From Castellaniella sp040276065 (GTDB lineage: Bacteria; Pseudomonadota; Gammaproteobacteria; Burkholderiales; Burkholderiaceae_B): a DNA stretch of 64,000 nt. Positions 44,605-52,973 of this stretch are shown one piece after another. The notes under the pieces were generated by a model. That model was not told the DNA's origin, made no database searches, and worked only from the letters and a program-made list of their open reading frames with translations. The number at the start of each line of letters is the position of its first letter. The first letter of the stretch is position 1. Location of the stretch: the NCBI RefSeq assembly GCF_040276065.1, contig NZ_JBELOI010000005.1, forward strand, positions 1 through 64,000, read 5' to 3'. The position numbers were made by a program, and so were the translations under genes.

Positions 44605-45807
44605 ATGACTCCTGTATGGCGCAAGAGCTTCTGGCTGATGCTGGGGGCGTCACTGATTCTTTTTCTATCCCTGGGCACGCGCCACGGCTTTGGCTTGTTC
44701 CTGGCTCCCATGAGCACCGAGTTTGGTTGGGGGCGCGAGGTGTTTGCCTTTGCCATGGCCTTGCAGAACCTGGCCTGGGGCATCGCGCAACCCTTCGCGG
44801 GCGCGCTGGCGGATCGTTTCGGCGCGCGAAGCACCGTCCTTGCGGGCGGGGTTCTGTACGCCGCCGGCCTGGTGTTGATGGGCTACGCGGACTCCCCGTT
44901 GTCCTTGTCCATCAGCGCCGGCTTGCTGATCGGAATCGGCTTGTCGGGCACCTCGTTTTCGGTGATTCTCGGCGTGGTCGGGCGTGCCGTGCCGGCCGAG
45001 AAGAGAAGCGTCGCCATGGGGATTGCCGCGGCCGCCGGTTCGTTTGGTCAGTTTGCCATGCTGCCGGGTACGCTGGGGCTGATCGAATGGCTGGGATGGG
45101 CCGCCGCGCTGGTCGTGCTCGGCCTGCTGGCGGCCTTGGTGGTGCCGCTGGCTGCGATGATCAAGGATCGGCCTTCCGTTGCGCACGGACCCGAGCAGAC
45201 CCTTGGAGAGGCGCTGCGGGAGGCATGCAGCCATTCCGGCTTTTGGTTGCTGGCCTTCGGTTTCTTCGTGTGCGGCTTCCAGGTGGTGTTCATCGGGGTG
45301 CATTTGCCGTCTTATCTGGAGGATAAACACCTGCCGGTCATCGTCGGCACCACGGTGCTGGCGCTGGTGGGACTCTTTAACGTGTTCGGCACCTATATCG
45401 CCGGCTGGCTCGGGCAGCGTCATTCCAAACCTCGCCTGCTGAGCGCCCTGTACCTTGCGCGCGCCGTCGTCATTGCGCTGTTCATTGCGCTCCCTTTGAC
45501 AGTCTGGACCGCCTACGCGTTTGGCATCGCCATGGGGCTGCTCTGGCTGTCCACCGTGCCGCTGACCAATGGCGCGATCGCCACGATGTTCGGCGTGCGT
45601 AATTTGTCGATGCTGGGCGGCATCGTATTCCTGTTCCACCAAGTGGGCTCGTTTTTGGGTGGATGGCTGGGAGGTTATCTGTTCGACCGCACTGGAAGCT
45701 ATGACTTGGTCTGGCATATCTCGATTGCCTTGAGTATCGTCGCCGCCGTCCTGAACTGGCCGATACGAGAGCAGCCGGCGATCCGGCTGCAGGGCGTGCA
45801 AGCATGA
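44605..45807 (+). CDS. Major facilitator superfamily transporter
   Basis: A 400-residue, 12-helix permease. MFS motif A-like GALADRFGARS follows helix 2, GWLGQRHSKPR follows helix 8, and the charged central loop lies near 195-215. It resembles monocarboxylate/oxalate-formate type carriers (RHGFGLFLAPMSTEFGWGRE). The ATG at 44605 fits the first helix. The stop overlaps the start of a 41-aa membrane peptide. Substrate unknown. Confidence 0.88.
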   Translation: MTPVWRKSFWLMLGASLILFLSLGTRHGFGLFLAPMSTEFGWGREVFAFAMALQNLAWGIAQPFAGALADRFGARSTVLAGGVLYAAGLVLMGYADSPLSLSISAGLLIGIGLSGTSFSVILGVVGRAVPAEKRSVAMGIAAAAGSFGQFAMLPGTLGLIEWLGWAAALVVLGLLAALVVPLAAMIKDRPSVAHGPEQTLGEALREACSHSGFWLLAFGFFVCGFQVVFIGVHLPSYLEDKHLPVIVGTTVLALVGLFNVFGTYIAGWLGQRHSKPRLLSALYLARAVVIALFIALPLTVWTAYAFGIAMGLLWLSTVPLTNGAIATMFGVRNLSMLGGIVFLFHQVGSFLGGWLGGYLFDRTGSYDLVWHISIALSIVAAVLNWPIREQPAIRLQGVQA

Positions 45808-45929
45808 GACGCAACATTGGAATCGTCTTGGCCGTTTGCGCGGCCACTGTGGTGGCGCTGGTAATCCTCTATGGCTGGCGGCAGGCCGCGTTTGATCTAT
45901 GGCAGGTTGGGATGAGCCTTTGTAGCTGA
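45804..45929 (+). CDS. Small single-pass membrane protein (41 aa)
   Basis: The ATG overlaps the MFS stop (ATGA). The peptide has a positively charged start (MRRN), one hydrophobic helix (IGIVLAVCAATVVALVILYGW) and a short tail ending in TGA at 45927-45929. The overlap and clean single-helix pattern suggest a co-translated accessory peptide of the transporter, although chance cannot be excluded. Confidence 0.5.
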   Translation: MRRNIGIVLAVCAATVVALVILYGWRQAAFDLWQVGMSLCS

Positions 45930-45936
45930 TCCGACC

Positions 45937-46143
45937 TCACTCCGCCTGGAGCAAGTGCTCGCGGGCGGCGGCCAGCAGTTCGTCGGAAATGGGGCTGCCT
46001 TCGGTCGCCCTCGCCAGCACCATGGCGCTGACCATGGTGGCGGCCTGCGCCAGGGCATTGGCCCGACGCGCGTCTTCATCCCCGGCCGCCGGCGGGCGAG
46101 CGTGGGCCTGGTTCGCGGTCCGGCGGCGCCCGCCTCGGATCAT
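45937..46143 (-). pseudogene. C-terminal remnant of a TetR-family regulator
   Basis: The frame contains ALAQAATMVSAMVLARATEG followed by SPISDELLAAAREHLLQAE, which resembles the last two helices of TetR-family regulators (pattern V-A-M-V-L-A-R-A ... S-D-E-L-L-A-A-A). The DNA-binding N-terminus is absent, and the upstream part of the frame is not TetR-like. Probably a decayed regulator that once faced the MaoC gene. Confidence 0.5.
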
Positions 46144-46214
46144 GTCATATCGACTCCCTTCAAAAACTGGACCTGCTATAACGTATGGCGGGTCAATACT
46201 TCAAGGAGGCAAGC

Positions 46215-46691
46215 ATGTCGGTGATGGCGACAAATAAACAGCCGGTGGCGCCCCGTTATCTGGAGGACCTCAAAGTCGGCGATCTGACCGAAACCGGCGA
46301 GTTCACCCTGACGCGGGAGCTCATTCGATCATTTGCCGAGCAGTATGATCCGCAGCCCATGCATCTCGATGAGGAGGCCGCGCGCGACTCGGTGTTCGGC
46401 GAATTGGTCGGCAGCGGATGGCAGACGCTGGCGGTGACCATGCGGCTGGTGGTGGATGCGCACCTGCTGGGTGGTACGCCCTTGGTGGGGGCCTCATTCG
46501 GGGACGTGCGGTTTCATGCGCCTGTGCGGCCTGGGGACACGTTGCGGGCCAGCGTGGAAGTGACCGCAGTGCGCCCGTCGAAAAGTCGCCCCGAGCGCGG
46601 TTTCGTGGATATGAGGGTGACGACCAGGAACGCCGACGGCGTGACGCTGGTCACGCAGACCTGGAGCCTCGTCGTACCGACGCGGACTTGA
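46215..46691 (+). CDS. MaoC-like hot-dog dehydratase/hydratase
   Basis: 158 residues with the hydratase 2 signature region: FAEQYDPQPMHLDEEAA carries the catalytic Asp/His pair, followed by GSGWQTLAV and VRFHAPVRPGDTL. These enzymes hydrate enoyl-CoA or act on related thioesters. AAGGAGG (46203-46209) gives a strong start at 46215. Confidence 0.88.
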   Translation: MSVMATNKQPVAPRYLEDLKVGDLTETGEFTLTRELIRSFAEQYDPQPMHLDEEAARDSVFGELVGSGWQTLAVTMRLVVDAHLLGGTPLVGASFGDVRFHAPVRPGDTLRASVEVTAVRPSKSRPERGFVDMRVTTRNADGVTLVTQTWSLVVPTRT

Positions 46692-46780
46692 GTCCGCAGG
46701 GCCAAGGGCCCATCGCGAGCCGCTTGCGGCGAGGTGGCGGGCGCCAGGGGAGCGCAGGACCGCGGACGCCTGCCGGCCAC

Positions 46781-47719
46781 TCAGCAATCGGACGGCATGG
46801 TCTTCAGTCTTCCGGGGGATCCTTCCGGGATCGAGGCATGCCGCAGCCATTCCAGGGCGTAGGGCCACAGGGTGTCGCGGAAGCGCTCGTGAAAGAATGC
46901 GAAATGGCCGACCATGCCTAGGCCGAGGTCCTGCGGGTCGATTCGCAGATGGCGGCGTGGGCTGGCGCTGTAATACCGCAGCAGGCGATCCAGCGCCGCC
47001 TCGGTGCCATAGGGGTCGTCCTCGATGCCCAGTGCGAGTATCGGGGCGCTGATCGTCTCGAAGTTGCGGACCAGTTCGGCGGCCTGTGGCAAGCCTTCCG
47101 CTGTCAGGGCGCCCCGCCGGACACAGTCCTCGAAACGAGGGGTCATGCGCGCCCAGTCCAGCGCGACGCCCTTGGGCGTGTCTTCCATCCAGCCCAGCCG
47201 CTTGGCGGGGACATGACCCAGCAGCACCGCCAGGAAGGGCATCAGGACGTGCCATTTCAGGAACATGCCGCGGCGTTTTTCCAGCCGGTAGTCCCGCCAG
47301 TACCCAAACTGGGCGCCCATGGTGAAAATCCGGCGCACGCGACGAGCTGTCGGTGCCAGGCCAATGACGAAGCCGCCGACGGAGTGCCCAATCACATCGA
47401 CGGCCTGGCCCGGGAAGCTGTGGGCCGCATATTGCAGGACCCCCTCGAAGTCGTGTTCGCCCCAATCGATCCAGTCGGCCTGGAAGTGGCGCAGAGATCC
47501 CCGGCGCGACTCGCCGATGCCGCGATAGTCGTAGATCACGACATCCCAACCGTGTGCGTGCAGGTACTCCGCGAATCGTAAATAGTACCGGCAGCGTACG
47601 GCGGTTGCGGGGTTGATGATGGCGAGCGGGCGGGGAGAGCCTCCGGTTTGGGGGTGGCGCCACTGGTAGCCGCCCAACGGATATCCGTCGGCGGCGGGGA
47701 TGTTGATGGTTTCAGTCAT
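46781..47719 (-). CDS. Alpha/beta hydrolase
   Basis: 312 residues with the nucleophile elbow GHSVGG (Ser), oxyanion-region AIINPATAVRCRYY, acid-region GIEDDPYGTE and the catalytic His in MVGHFAFF. The type resembles YheT/serine aminopeptidase-like hydrolases of unknown substrate. ATG 47719 (MTETINIPAADG) is preferred; the open frame runs 38 codons further upstream without protein-like content. It converges with the MaoC gene. Confidence 0.85.
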   Translation of the reverse strand: MTETINIPAADGYPLGGYQWRHPQTGGSPRPLAIINPATAVRCRYYLRFAEYLHAHGWDVVIYDYRGIGESRRGSLRHFQADWIDWGEHDFEGVLQYAAHSFPGQAVDVIGHSVGGFVIGLAPTARRVRRIFTMGAQFGYWRDYRLEKRRGMFLKWHVLMPFLAVLLGHVPAKRLGWMEDTPKGVALDWARMTPRFEDCVRRGALTAEGLPQAAELVRNFETISAPILALGIEDDPYGTEAALDRLLRYYSASPRRHLRIDPQDLGLGMVGHFAFFHERFRDTLWPYALEWLRHASIPEGSPGRLKTMPSDC

Positions 47720-47796
47720 GTCGCGCTTCGGCGGTGGGGGGGCGTATCGTTTGGATGGGTTTGAAGAAATCGCATGTCCGTGGGGTTGTGGCGCCT

Positions 47797-48564
47797 CTAC
47801 CAGTCGACCAGGCGGCCGCCCAGTGTGGCGCACACGTCAAGCGCGATCGCTCGCAGGTTTGTTTCAGCCAGATTGCCGGACAAAGCGTAACCCATGCCCC
47901 GGTCGGCCCAGTAGAAGGTGCGTCGTGCCCCATCGCGCAACAGCCGGACTGCGGTTTGTTTTTTCGGGAATTTGGCGATATACAACGCCAGCCGCTCGCC
48001 CGCTTGATTTTGGTACATGAACTGCGCGGCCGGCCCGGACTCGTCGGGCAGCAGGCGGCCGCCCATCAGGGCGTAGCCATATTCCTGCAAGGACGGAACC
48101 GATAGTGGATGATTCAGCCGCTTGGAGAGCCACCCCGCCAGGTGCGCCTGCTGTGCCGCCTCCACCTCCACAGGGTGCCGCTGTTCCGGCGCATACACCG
48201 CGTAGGCCATATCTGCGTGGTGCGCGAACGCTGGCGTCACGATGCCGAAACGGGACGGCGCCCACGCCAATGCCAGTCCCAGCATCAGCCCGGCTGCTGC
48301 CATTCCGGCCCACTGCCACCAAGGTGCGCGGCGCCGCACGAACAGCGCCGGCATGTCATGCGGCAGTGGGAACAGGGCTTTCAGGGCGGCATTCTGCGCG
48401 CGATAGTGGGCGATAGACACGGCGGCTGCCGGATCGCCGGCCAACCGAGAGCTGATCGCCGCGCGCTCGGTCTCGGAGAGCTCGTCATCGACCAGCGCCG
48501 ACAGCAAGCGCAAATCCTCCCCGAATGCCGGGGGCGATCTAGTGGAATGAAGAGATTCCCTCAT
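47797..48564 (-). CDS. Anti-sigma factor, membrane-anchored
   Basis: 255 residues: an N-terminal cytoplasmic segment (LRLLSALVDDELSETERAAI) typical of anti-sigma domains, one membrane helix (WWQWAGMAAAGLMLGLALAW) and a periplasmic C-terminal domain of about 140 residues. The ATG overlaps the sigma factor stop by 4 bp (ATGA). It should hold the ECF sigma factor inactive until an envelope signal is received. Confidence 0.88.
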   Translation of the reverse strand: MRESLHSTRSPPAFGEDLRLLSALVDDELSETERAAISSRLAGDPAAAVSIAHYRAQNAALKALFPLPHDMPALFVRRRAPWWQWAGMAAAGLMLGLALAWAPSRFGIVTPAFAHHADMAYAVYAPEQRHPVEVEAAQQAHLAGWLSKRLNHPLSVPSLQEYGYALMGGRLLPDESGPAAQFMYQNQAGERLALYIAKFPKKQTAVRLLRDGARRTFYWADRGMGYALSGNLAETNLRAIALDVCATLGGRLVDW

Positions 48565-49079
48565 GACACGTGTTGCACCACTTTCAGGGCCGCCTGCTTG
48601 GCCGAATCCTCTGACAACAAGGCTCGCAGGTGCTTGCGGCCACGTGCCACGCGCGACATCACTGTGCCAATCGGAACCCCCAGCACGGTTGCGGCCTCTT
48701 GGTAGCTCAGTTCCTCCAGGCCGATCAGCAGCAGCACCTCGCGCTGCTCGACCGGCAAGCGGTACAGCGCCCGCTGCACGTCGCGCAGCGCCAGTCCGTC
48801 TGTTTCCGTGGCCGGCATCGCCGCGCTTTGCCAAGGGGCGGTTGCGTCGTCCACGGTGAATTCGTGCCGGGCGCGTAATTGGTCAATGAATAAGTTTCTT
48901 AGGATAGTGAGCAGCCAGGCGCGCAGATTACTGCCAGGTCGCCACAGGCGCGTCCGGTTCAGCGCGCGCTCCAACGTATCCTGCACCAAGTCATCGGCCC
49001 ACGCCGGATCCCCGGTAAGGGCGCGCGCATAGCGCCGTAAATTTGGTAGCCAGACGAGAAGGTCAGCCTCGAAGCTCAC
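48561..49079 (-). CDS. ECF-type RNA polymerase sigma factor
   Basis: About 172 residues with sigma-2 (ALTGDPAWADDLVQDTLERAL; RAWLLTILRNLFIDQLR) and sigma-4 (LPVEQREVLLLIGLEELSYQEAA; VPIGTVMSRVARGRKHL) regions. No ATG is available: GTG 49079 is preferred, with an in-frame TTG at 49100 as the alternative. It is encoded ahead of and coupled to its anti-sigma factor. The signal is unknown. Confidence 0.92.
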   Translation of the reverse strand: MSFEADLLVWLPNLRRYARALTGDPAWADDLVQDTLERALNRTRLWRPGSNLRAWLLTILRNLFIDQLRARHEFTVDDATAPWQSAAMPATETDGLALRDVQRALYRLPVEQREVLLLIGLEELSYQEAATVLGVPIGTVMSRVARGRKHLRALLSEDSAKQAALKVVQHVS

Positions 49080-49148
49080 GCAGGGGTCTCGGATCGGCAA
49101 GGCGGTTCACGCCAGGCCTTGATGTTCCAAAGGCCTGGCGCCCGCTTG

Positions 49149-49511
49149 TCACGGCTTGGCCACGTGCCAAACGGCGTTGATCCCATCGCCCATGGTGTCG
49201 CCCGGCTTCTTGTCCAGGTGCCAGCGGTACAGCGGGTGACCTTTGTAGGCCCACTGAAGGACGCCGTCGCCGCGCTTGATGATGGTCCAGTGGCTGTTCT
49301 CCTTGTCGTATGAGTCGGCCACCGCGGGCGGCCAGTTGGTGGCGCAACCGCCAGCGCACTTGCTTTCGCCAGCCGTCGTGTCTTTGTCGAAAACATACAG
49401 TGTCATATTATGCTCATCAACAATCCTGTCGTTCGAGATCAGTGGAGGTTCGGCTAGCGCAGGCGGTGACATGGCGACGCCGAGCGCCAATAACATCAGG
49501 GTACGAAACAT
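49149..49511 (-). CDS. Secreted-repeat (COG4315/PF03640) protein
   Basis: 120 residues: signal peptide (MLLALGVAMSPPALA), then two repeat units with the family hallmarks MTLYVFDKDT...CAGGCATNWPP and LQWAYKGHPLYRW. Family function is unsettled; members are small secreted proteins often under ECF sigma control. GAGGAG precedes ATG 49511. It lies 69 bp upstream of the sigma gene on the same strand and may belong to its regulon. Confidence 0.88.
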   Translation of the reverse strand: MFRTLMLLALGVAMSPPALAEPPLISNDRIVDEHNMTLYVFDKDTTAGESKCAGGCATNWPPAVADSYDKENSHWTIIKRGDGVLQWAYKGHPLYRWHLDKKPGDTMGDGINAVWHVAKP

Positions 49512-49765
49512 GAGGTGCTCCTCGGTTTGGGTCCAAATCCACTGCTGCGGCAGGTCCGTTGCGGTAGTGGGATGCACAGAAGGGTGTTCATGGCCGATGG
49601 CGCCGAACCCTCCATCATGAATAAACGGTTGGCGTGGTCGATTTATTCCTTTTAGTTGGCCGTCATGCGGAATGAGCGTCAACCCGCACCGCACGCGGAC
49701 GCGAGATCCTTCTTTGGCTTGAGGAGTTGAAGACGGGCCTTGAGACTGGCGGATGCTTCAAATGT

Positions 49766-50374
49766 CTACAAAGATGCTGAGCTGCCTGCAGGCCAGCAGG
49801 AAAGTGCTTGTTCGGCCACGGCTTCCAGCATCCCGCGGCTGAAGCCGGCTTTCGCCTGCACCGCCATGCCGTGAAGGACAGCGAGCAAGAATGCTGCCAG
49901 CGCATCGGCTTTGGCATTACTTGGCAAGTCGCCCTGGGCTTTGGCTTGCTCAAAGCGTTCGCGAAGCTGCGCTAGCCCGACCTCGCGAATTTCTATCAGA
50001 GCTTGTCGCACGGGCTCCGCATCGTCCGATCCTGCAATGGCGCCGTTGATGATGAAACATCCCGTATGGTCGGGGTTACGGGTGTTGAGTTCAACTGAGC
50101 GGTAGAGTAGGTGCGCAGCAACCTCACGTGCCGTCGGTAGTTTCAGCGCCTCTGGGATGAAGTCCTGGTAATGCTCGTAATAGCGCCGCAGTGCTTTGCG
50201 AAAGAGTGCCTCCTTATTACCGAACGCGGAATAGAGCGCGGGCCGTTCCACGCCGGTGGCCTGGGTGAGGTCCGTGTAGGAGGTGCCTTCGTACCCCTTG
50301 CGCCAAAAGATGCATAGGGCGGTGTCCAGCGTTTCATCTACATCGAATTGGCGATGGCGTCCCATGTTGTTCAT
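49766..50374 (-). CDS. TetR-family regulator
   Basis: 202 residues, N-terminal HTH (TSYTDLTQATGVERPALYSAFGNKEALF) and a C-terminal ligand/dimer domain with NPDHTGCFIINGA, as in the AcrR/NemR-like group. Start is ATG 50374 or the internal MGRHRQ (50365). It is divergent from the SDR gene and tandem palindromes lie between them, indicating autoregulation and control of the reductase. Confidence 0.92.
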   Translation of the reverse strand: MNNMGRHRQFDVDETLDTALCIFWRKGYEGTSYTDLTQATGVERPALYSAFGNKEALFRKALRRYYEHYQDFIPEALKLPTAREVAAHLLYRSVELNTRNPDHTGCFIINGAIAGSDDAEPVRQALIEIREVGLAQLRERFEQAKAQGDLPSNAKADALAAFLLAVLHGMAVQAKAGFSRGMLEAVAEQALSCWPAGSSASL

Positions 50375-50424
50375 CCCTGTTCTTCAAAGATAGCGATCGT
50401 GACCGAAGTGCTTGACGCCATATC

Positions 50425-50452
50425 ATAACGAACGTTATCGTAACGATCGTTA
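50425..50452. promoter_or_regulatory. Tandem TetR operators between TetR and SDR genes
   Basis: Two palindromes, ATAACG-AA-CGTTAT (50425-50438) and TAACGATCGTTA (50441-50452), are centred about 15 bp apart, so they lie on roughly the same helix face. They share the half-site TAACG/CGTTA. Location in the divergent gap and perfect symmetry make them the likely binding sites of the adjacent TetR protein. Confidence 0.8.
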
Positions 50453-50502
50453 TTCTATTTTAACCCTGGACTTATCAGTCCATTCCACCCAGAGGGATCA
50501 TC

Positions 50503-51264
50503 ATGCACAAAGAACTCGCCGGCAAGGCCGTACTGATCACTGGCGGCTCGCGGGGCCTGGGCGCTGCGATGGCGCATGCGTTTGCAGACCGCGGCGCAAA
50601 TGTGGCCTTAAGCTATGTGGCTGCGACCGAAAAAGCGAATGCCGTCGTGGGACAGCTGGAGGACAAGGGCGTTCGTGCAATAGCTATACAGAGCGACCAA
50701 GCCGATTTGAGCGCTGCCAAGCCGCTTATCGACAGAGTGGTCTCGACGTTTGGTAAGCTCGACGTTATCGTGAACAACGCAGGCATTGCGGTCCAGGGCC
50801 ATTTAGTCGACGACCCCGCCCTCGACGAAGAAAGTTACAACCGGCAGTGGCAAGTCAACGTCATGGGTACGATCGCCAACACCCGTGCGGCGGCGGGCAG
50901 ATTGGCCAACGGCGGACGCATCATTTTCATTGGCTCCCGGCTCGGCACTCATGTGCCCTTCCCAGGAGTGGCGGACTACGCTGGGAGCAAGGCGGCGCTG
51001 GTCGGATACGCCAGGGGTATTGCACGCGATCTCGGACCACGCAACATCACGGTGAACGTCGTCCAGCCCAGCGTCATGCCCACGGACATGGCTGCCGCGG
51101 TCGCCGGTGATTCGTTGCAGCGGGACGCCCTGCTGAATCTGCATCCGATCCGGCGCTTTGCCACCCTGGAAGAGGTTGCTGAAACGGTCTGCTTCCTCGC
51201 CGGCCCATCCGCCAGCTATATCACTGGCGAGGTGCTCAGTGTGTCAGGCGGCGTCGCCATCTGA
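50503..51264 (+). CDS. Short-chain dehydrogenase/reductase (SDR)
   Basis: 253 residues, classical SDR: cofactor-binding TGGSRGLG at 14-21, NNAG, the catalytic Ser in FIGSRLG, Y-x-x-x-K in DYAGSKAAL, and the C-terminal GEVLSVSGGVAI typical of FabG-like enzymes. An AGAGGG ribosome-binding site lies 9-14 bp upstream. Probably induced by the compound sensed by the divergent TetR protein. Confidence 0.93.
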   Translation: MHKELAGKAVLITGGSRGLGAAMAHAFADRGANVALSYVAATEKANAVVGQLEDKGVRAIAIQSDQADLSAAKPLIDRVVSTFGKLDVIVNNAGIAVQGHLVDDPALDEESYNRQWQVNVMGTIANTRAAAGRLANGGRIIFIGSRLGTHVPFPGVADYAGSKAALVGYARGIARDLGPRNITVNVVQPSVMPTDMAAAVAGDSLQRDALLNLHPIRRFATLEEVAETVCFLAGPSASYITGEVLSVSGGVAI

Positions 51265-51414
51265 TCTGACGGGTGCCCATCCCATTGTTAATGGGGTAGA
51301 GCCTAGAGCCCTGAACCCGCTAGCGCGGTTGACACTTGGTTGACAGCAGCAGGGCATAGGACAAGAAAGGCCTGTCAGACACCTGACAATCCTTTGATTC
51401 TACTGATGATTCTC

Positions 51415-51490
51415 TGGTGGCCCGGGGCGGAATCGAACCACCGACACAAGGATTTTCAATCCTCTGCTCTACCGACTGAGCTACCGGGCC
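51415..51490 (-). tRNA. tRNA-Phe (GAA)
   Basis: 76 nt including an encoded CCA (51415-51417). Acceptor stem GGCCCGG/CCGGGCC, D arm AGCTCAGTCGGTAGAGC, anticodon loop TTGAAAA (anticodon GAA), T arm with GGTTCGATTCC. A TATGAT box at 51501-51506 lies 10 bp upstream on the minus strand. Confidence 0.96.
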
Positions 51491-51570
51491 AAGACGCAAA
51501 ATCATACACGAAAAAACGACGTGCTGCAGGGAGATCCCCTCTGGATGGCTCCTGGAAGTCGCCAGGCGTT

Positions 51571-51576
51571 TATAAT
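51571..51576 (+). promoter_or_regulatory. Candidate hemA promoter -10 box
   Basis: A perfect TATAAT lies 35 bp upstream of the hemA ATG. No good -35 hexamer is seen at 16-18 bp spacing, so an activator or extended -10 recognition may be needed. Confidence 0.45.
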
Positions 51577-51610
51577 GCGGGTTGTCTTTCTTGTGTAGAT
51601 GTTTCTAGGC

Positions 51611-52888
51611 ATGTCGGTCGACGTCCTCACCTTCGGGTTGAACCACGTTTCCGCGCCGGTCTCGGTGCGGGAGCGCGTGTCGTTTCCGCTCGACGTGCTA
51701 AAGCCCGCCCTGGCGGGGCTGCGCTCGGCCTTTGGCAGCGCGGTGCGCGAGGCGGCTATTTTGTCGACCTGTAATCGCACCGAGGTCTATTGCGCCGCCG
51801 ACCCCGGGGTCGGCGCGCGTCTGCCCGCCTGGTTGGCGGAATTCAACCGTCTCGAGGCGGGCATCCTGATCCCGCACGTCTATCAGTACCAGCGCAACGA
51901 TGCGGTGCGCCACGCCTTCCGGGTCGCGAGCGGCCTGGATTCGATGGTGCTGGGCGAGCCCCAGATCCTCGGCCAGATGAAATCCGCCGTGCGCGCCGCC
52001 GAGGAGGCCGGCACGCTGGGCACCTTGCTGCATCAACTGTTCCAGCGGACTTTCTCAGTCGCCAAAGAGGTCCGCTCGCAGACCGCCATCGGCGCCCATT
52101 CCGTGTCCATGGCCGCGGCTGCCGTGCGCCTGGCCGAACGCGTTCTGGGCGACCTGTCGCAGGCCAGCGTGCTGTTCATCGGCGCGGGCGAAATGATCGA
52201 GCTCTGTGCGACGCACTTCGGCGCGGCGCGGCCGCGCCGGATGGCCGTGGCCAATCGCACGGTCGAGCGCGCCGAAATCCTTGCGGGCCGCTTCGACGCC
52301 CGTACGCTGAAACTATCAGAGCTGCCCAAGCACTTGGCCGAGTACGACGTGATCGCCTCCTGTACGGCGAGCTCCCTGCCCATCCTCGGGTTGGGGATGG
52401 TGGAACGGGCTGCGCGTGCGCGGCGTCATCGCCCCATGGTGATGGTTGACCTGGCGGTGCCGCGTGACATCGAGGCCGAGGCCGGGCGCCTGGCCGACGT
52501 CTATCTATATACCGTGGACGACCTGGGCCGCATGGTCCAGAGCGGTGCCGATGCGCGCCGCGCGGCGGTGGTGCAGGCCGAGGCCATCATCGAGACGCGT
52601 GTCCAGAACTTCATGCACTGGATGAGCCAGCGCGAGATCGTTCCGGCGATCATCGATTTCCAGCGCAGCGCCGATGCGTTGCGCCTGGCAGAGCTGGATC
52701 GCGCGCGGCGTTTGCTCGCGCGCGGCGAGGATCCGCAGGCGGTGTTGGATCAACTCGCCCATGGCCTGACCCAGAAGTTCATGCATGGGCCGCTGACGGC
52801 TCTCAATCGCAGCGAGGGTGCCGAGCGCCAGCAATTGCTGGCGCTGCTGCCGCGGCTGACACCCGAGTCCGGCACCCGTCGCCGGTAG
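51611..52888 (+). CDS. hemA: Glutamyl-tRNA reductase
   Basis: A 425-residue enzyme of the C5 tetrapyrrole pathway, reducing glutamyl-tRNA(Glu) to glutamate-1-semialdehyde with NADPH. The catalytic Cys54 lies in LSTCNRTEVY, with MVLGEPQILGQMK downstream, a nucleotide-binding VLFIGAGEM and a C-terminal helical dimerisation domain. The start MSVDVLTFGLNH (51611) is the family start; an ATG 12 bp earlier is also in frame. It is followed by prfA and prmC, the usual order in this group. Confidence 0.96.
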   Translation: MSVDVLTFGLNHVSAPVSVRERVSFPLDVLKPALAGLRSAFGSAVREAAILSTCNRTEVYCAADPGVGARLPAWLAEFNRLEAGILIPHVYQYQRNDAVRHAFRVASGLDSMVLGEPQILGQMKSAVRAAEEAGTLGTLLHQLFQRTFSVAKEVRSQTAIGAHSVSMAAAAVRLAERVLGDLSQASVLFIGAGEMIELCATHFGAARPRRMAVANRTVERAEILAGRFDARTLKLSELPKHLAEYDVIASCTASSLPILGLGMVERAARARRHRPMVMVDLAVPRDIEAEAGRLADVYLYTVDDLGRMVQSGADARRAAVVQAEAIIETRVQNFMHWMSQREIVPAIIDFQRSADALRLAELDRARRLLARGEDPQAVLDQLAHGLTQKFMHGPLTALNRSEGAERQQLLALLPRLTPESGTRRR

Positions 52889-52973
52889 CGACGCTCTGCG
52901 CGTCCTCGTCGGGGAGGGCTTGCCTTGCTCCCCCTGGATTCCGAACCCGCCATACACCCTGGATGATCCCGCC

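Noticed and set aside
51281..51295. Terminator after the SDR gene (CCCATT-GTT-AATGGG)
   Set aside because: The stem is only 6 bp with no T-run; too weak to call.
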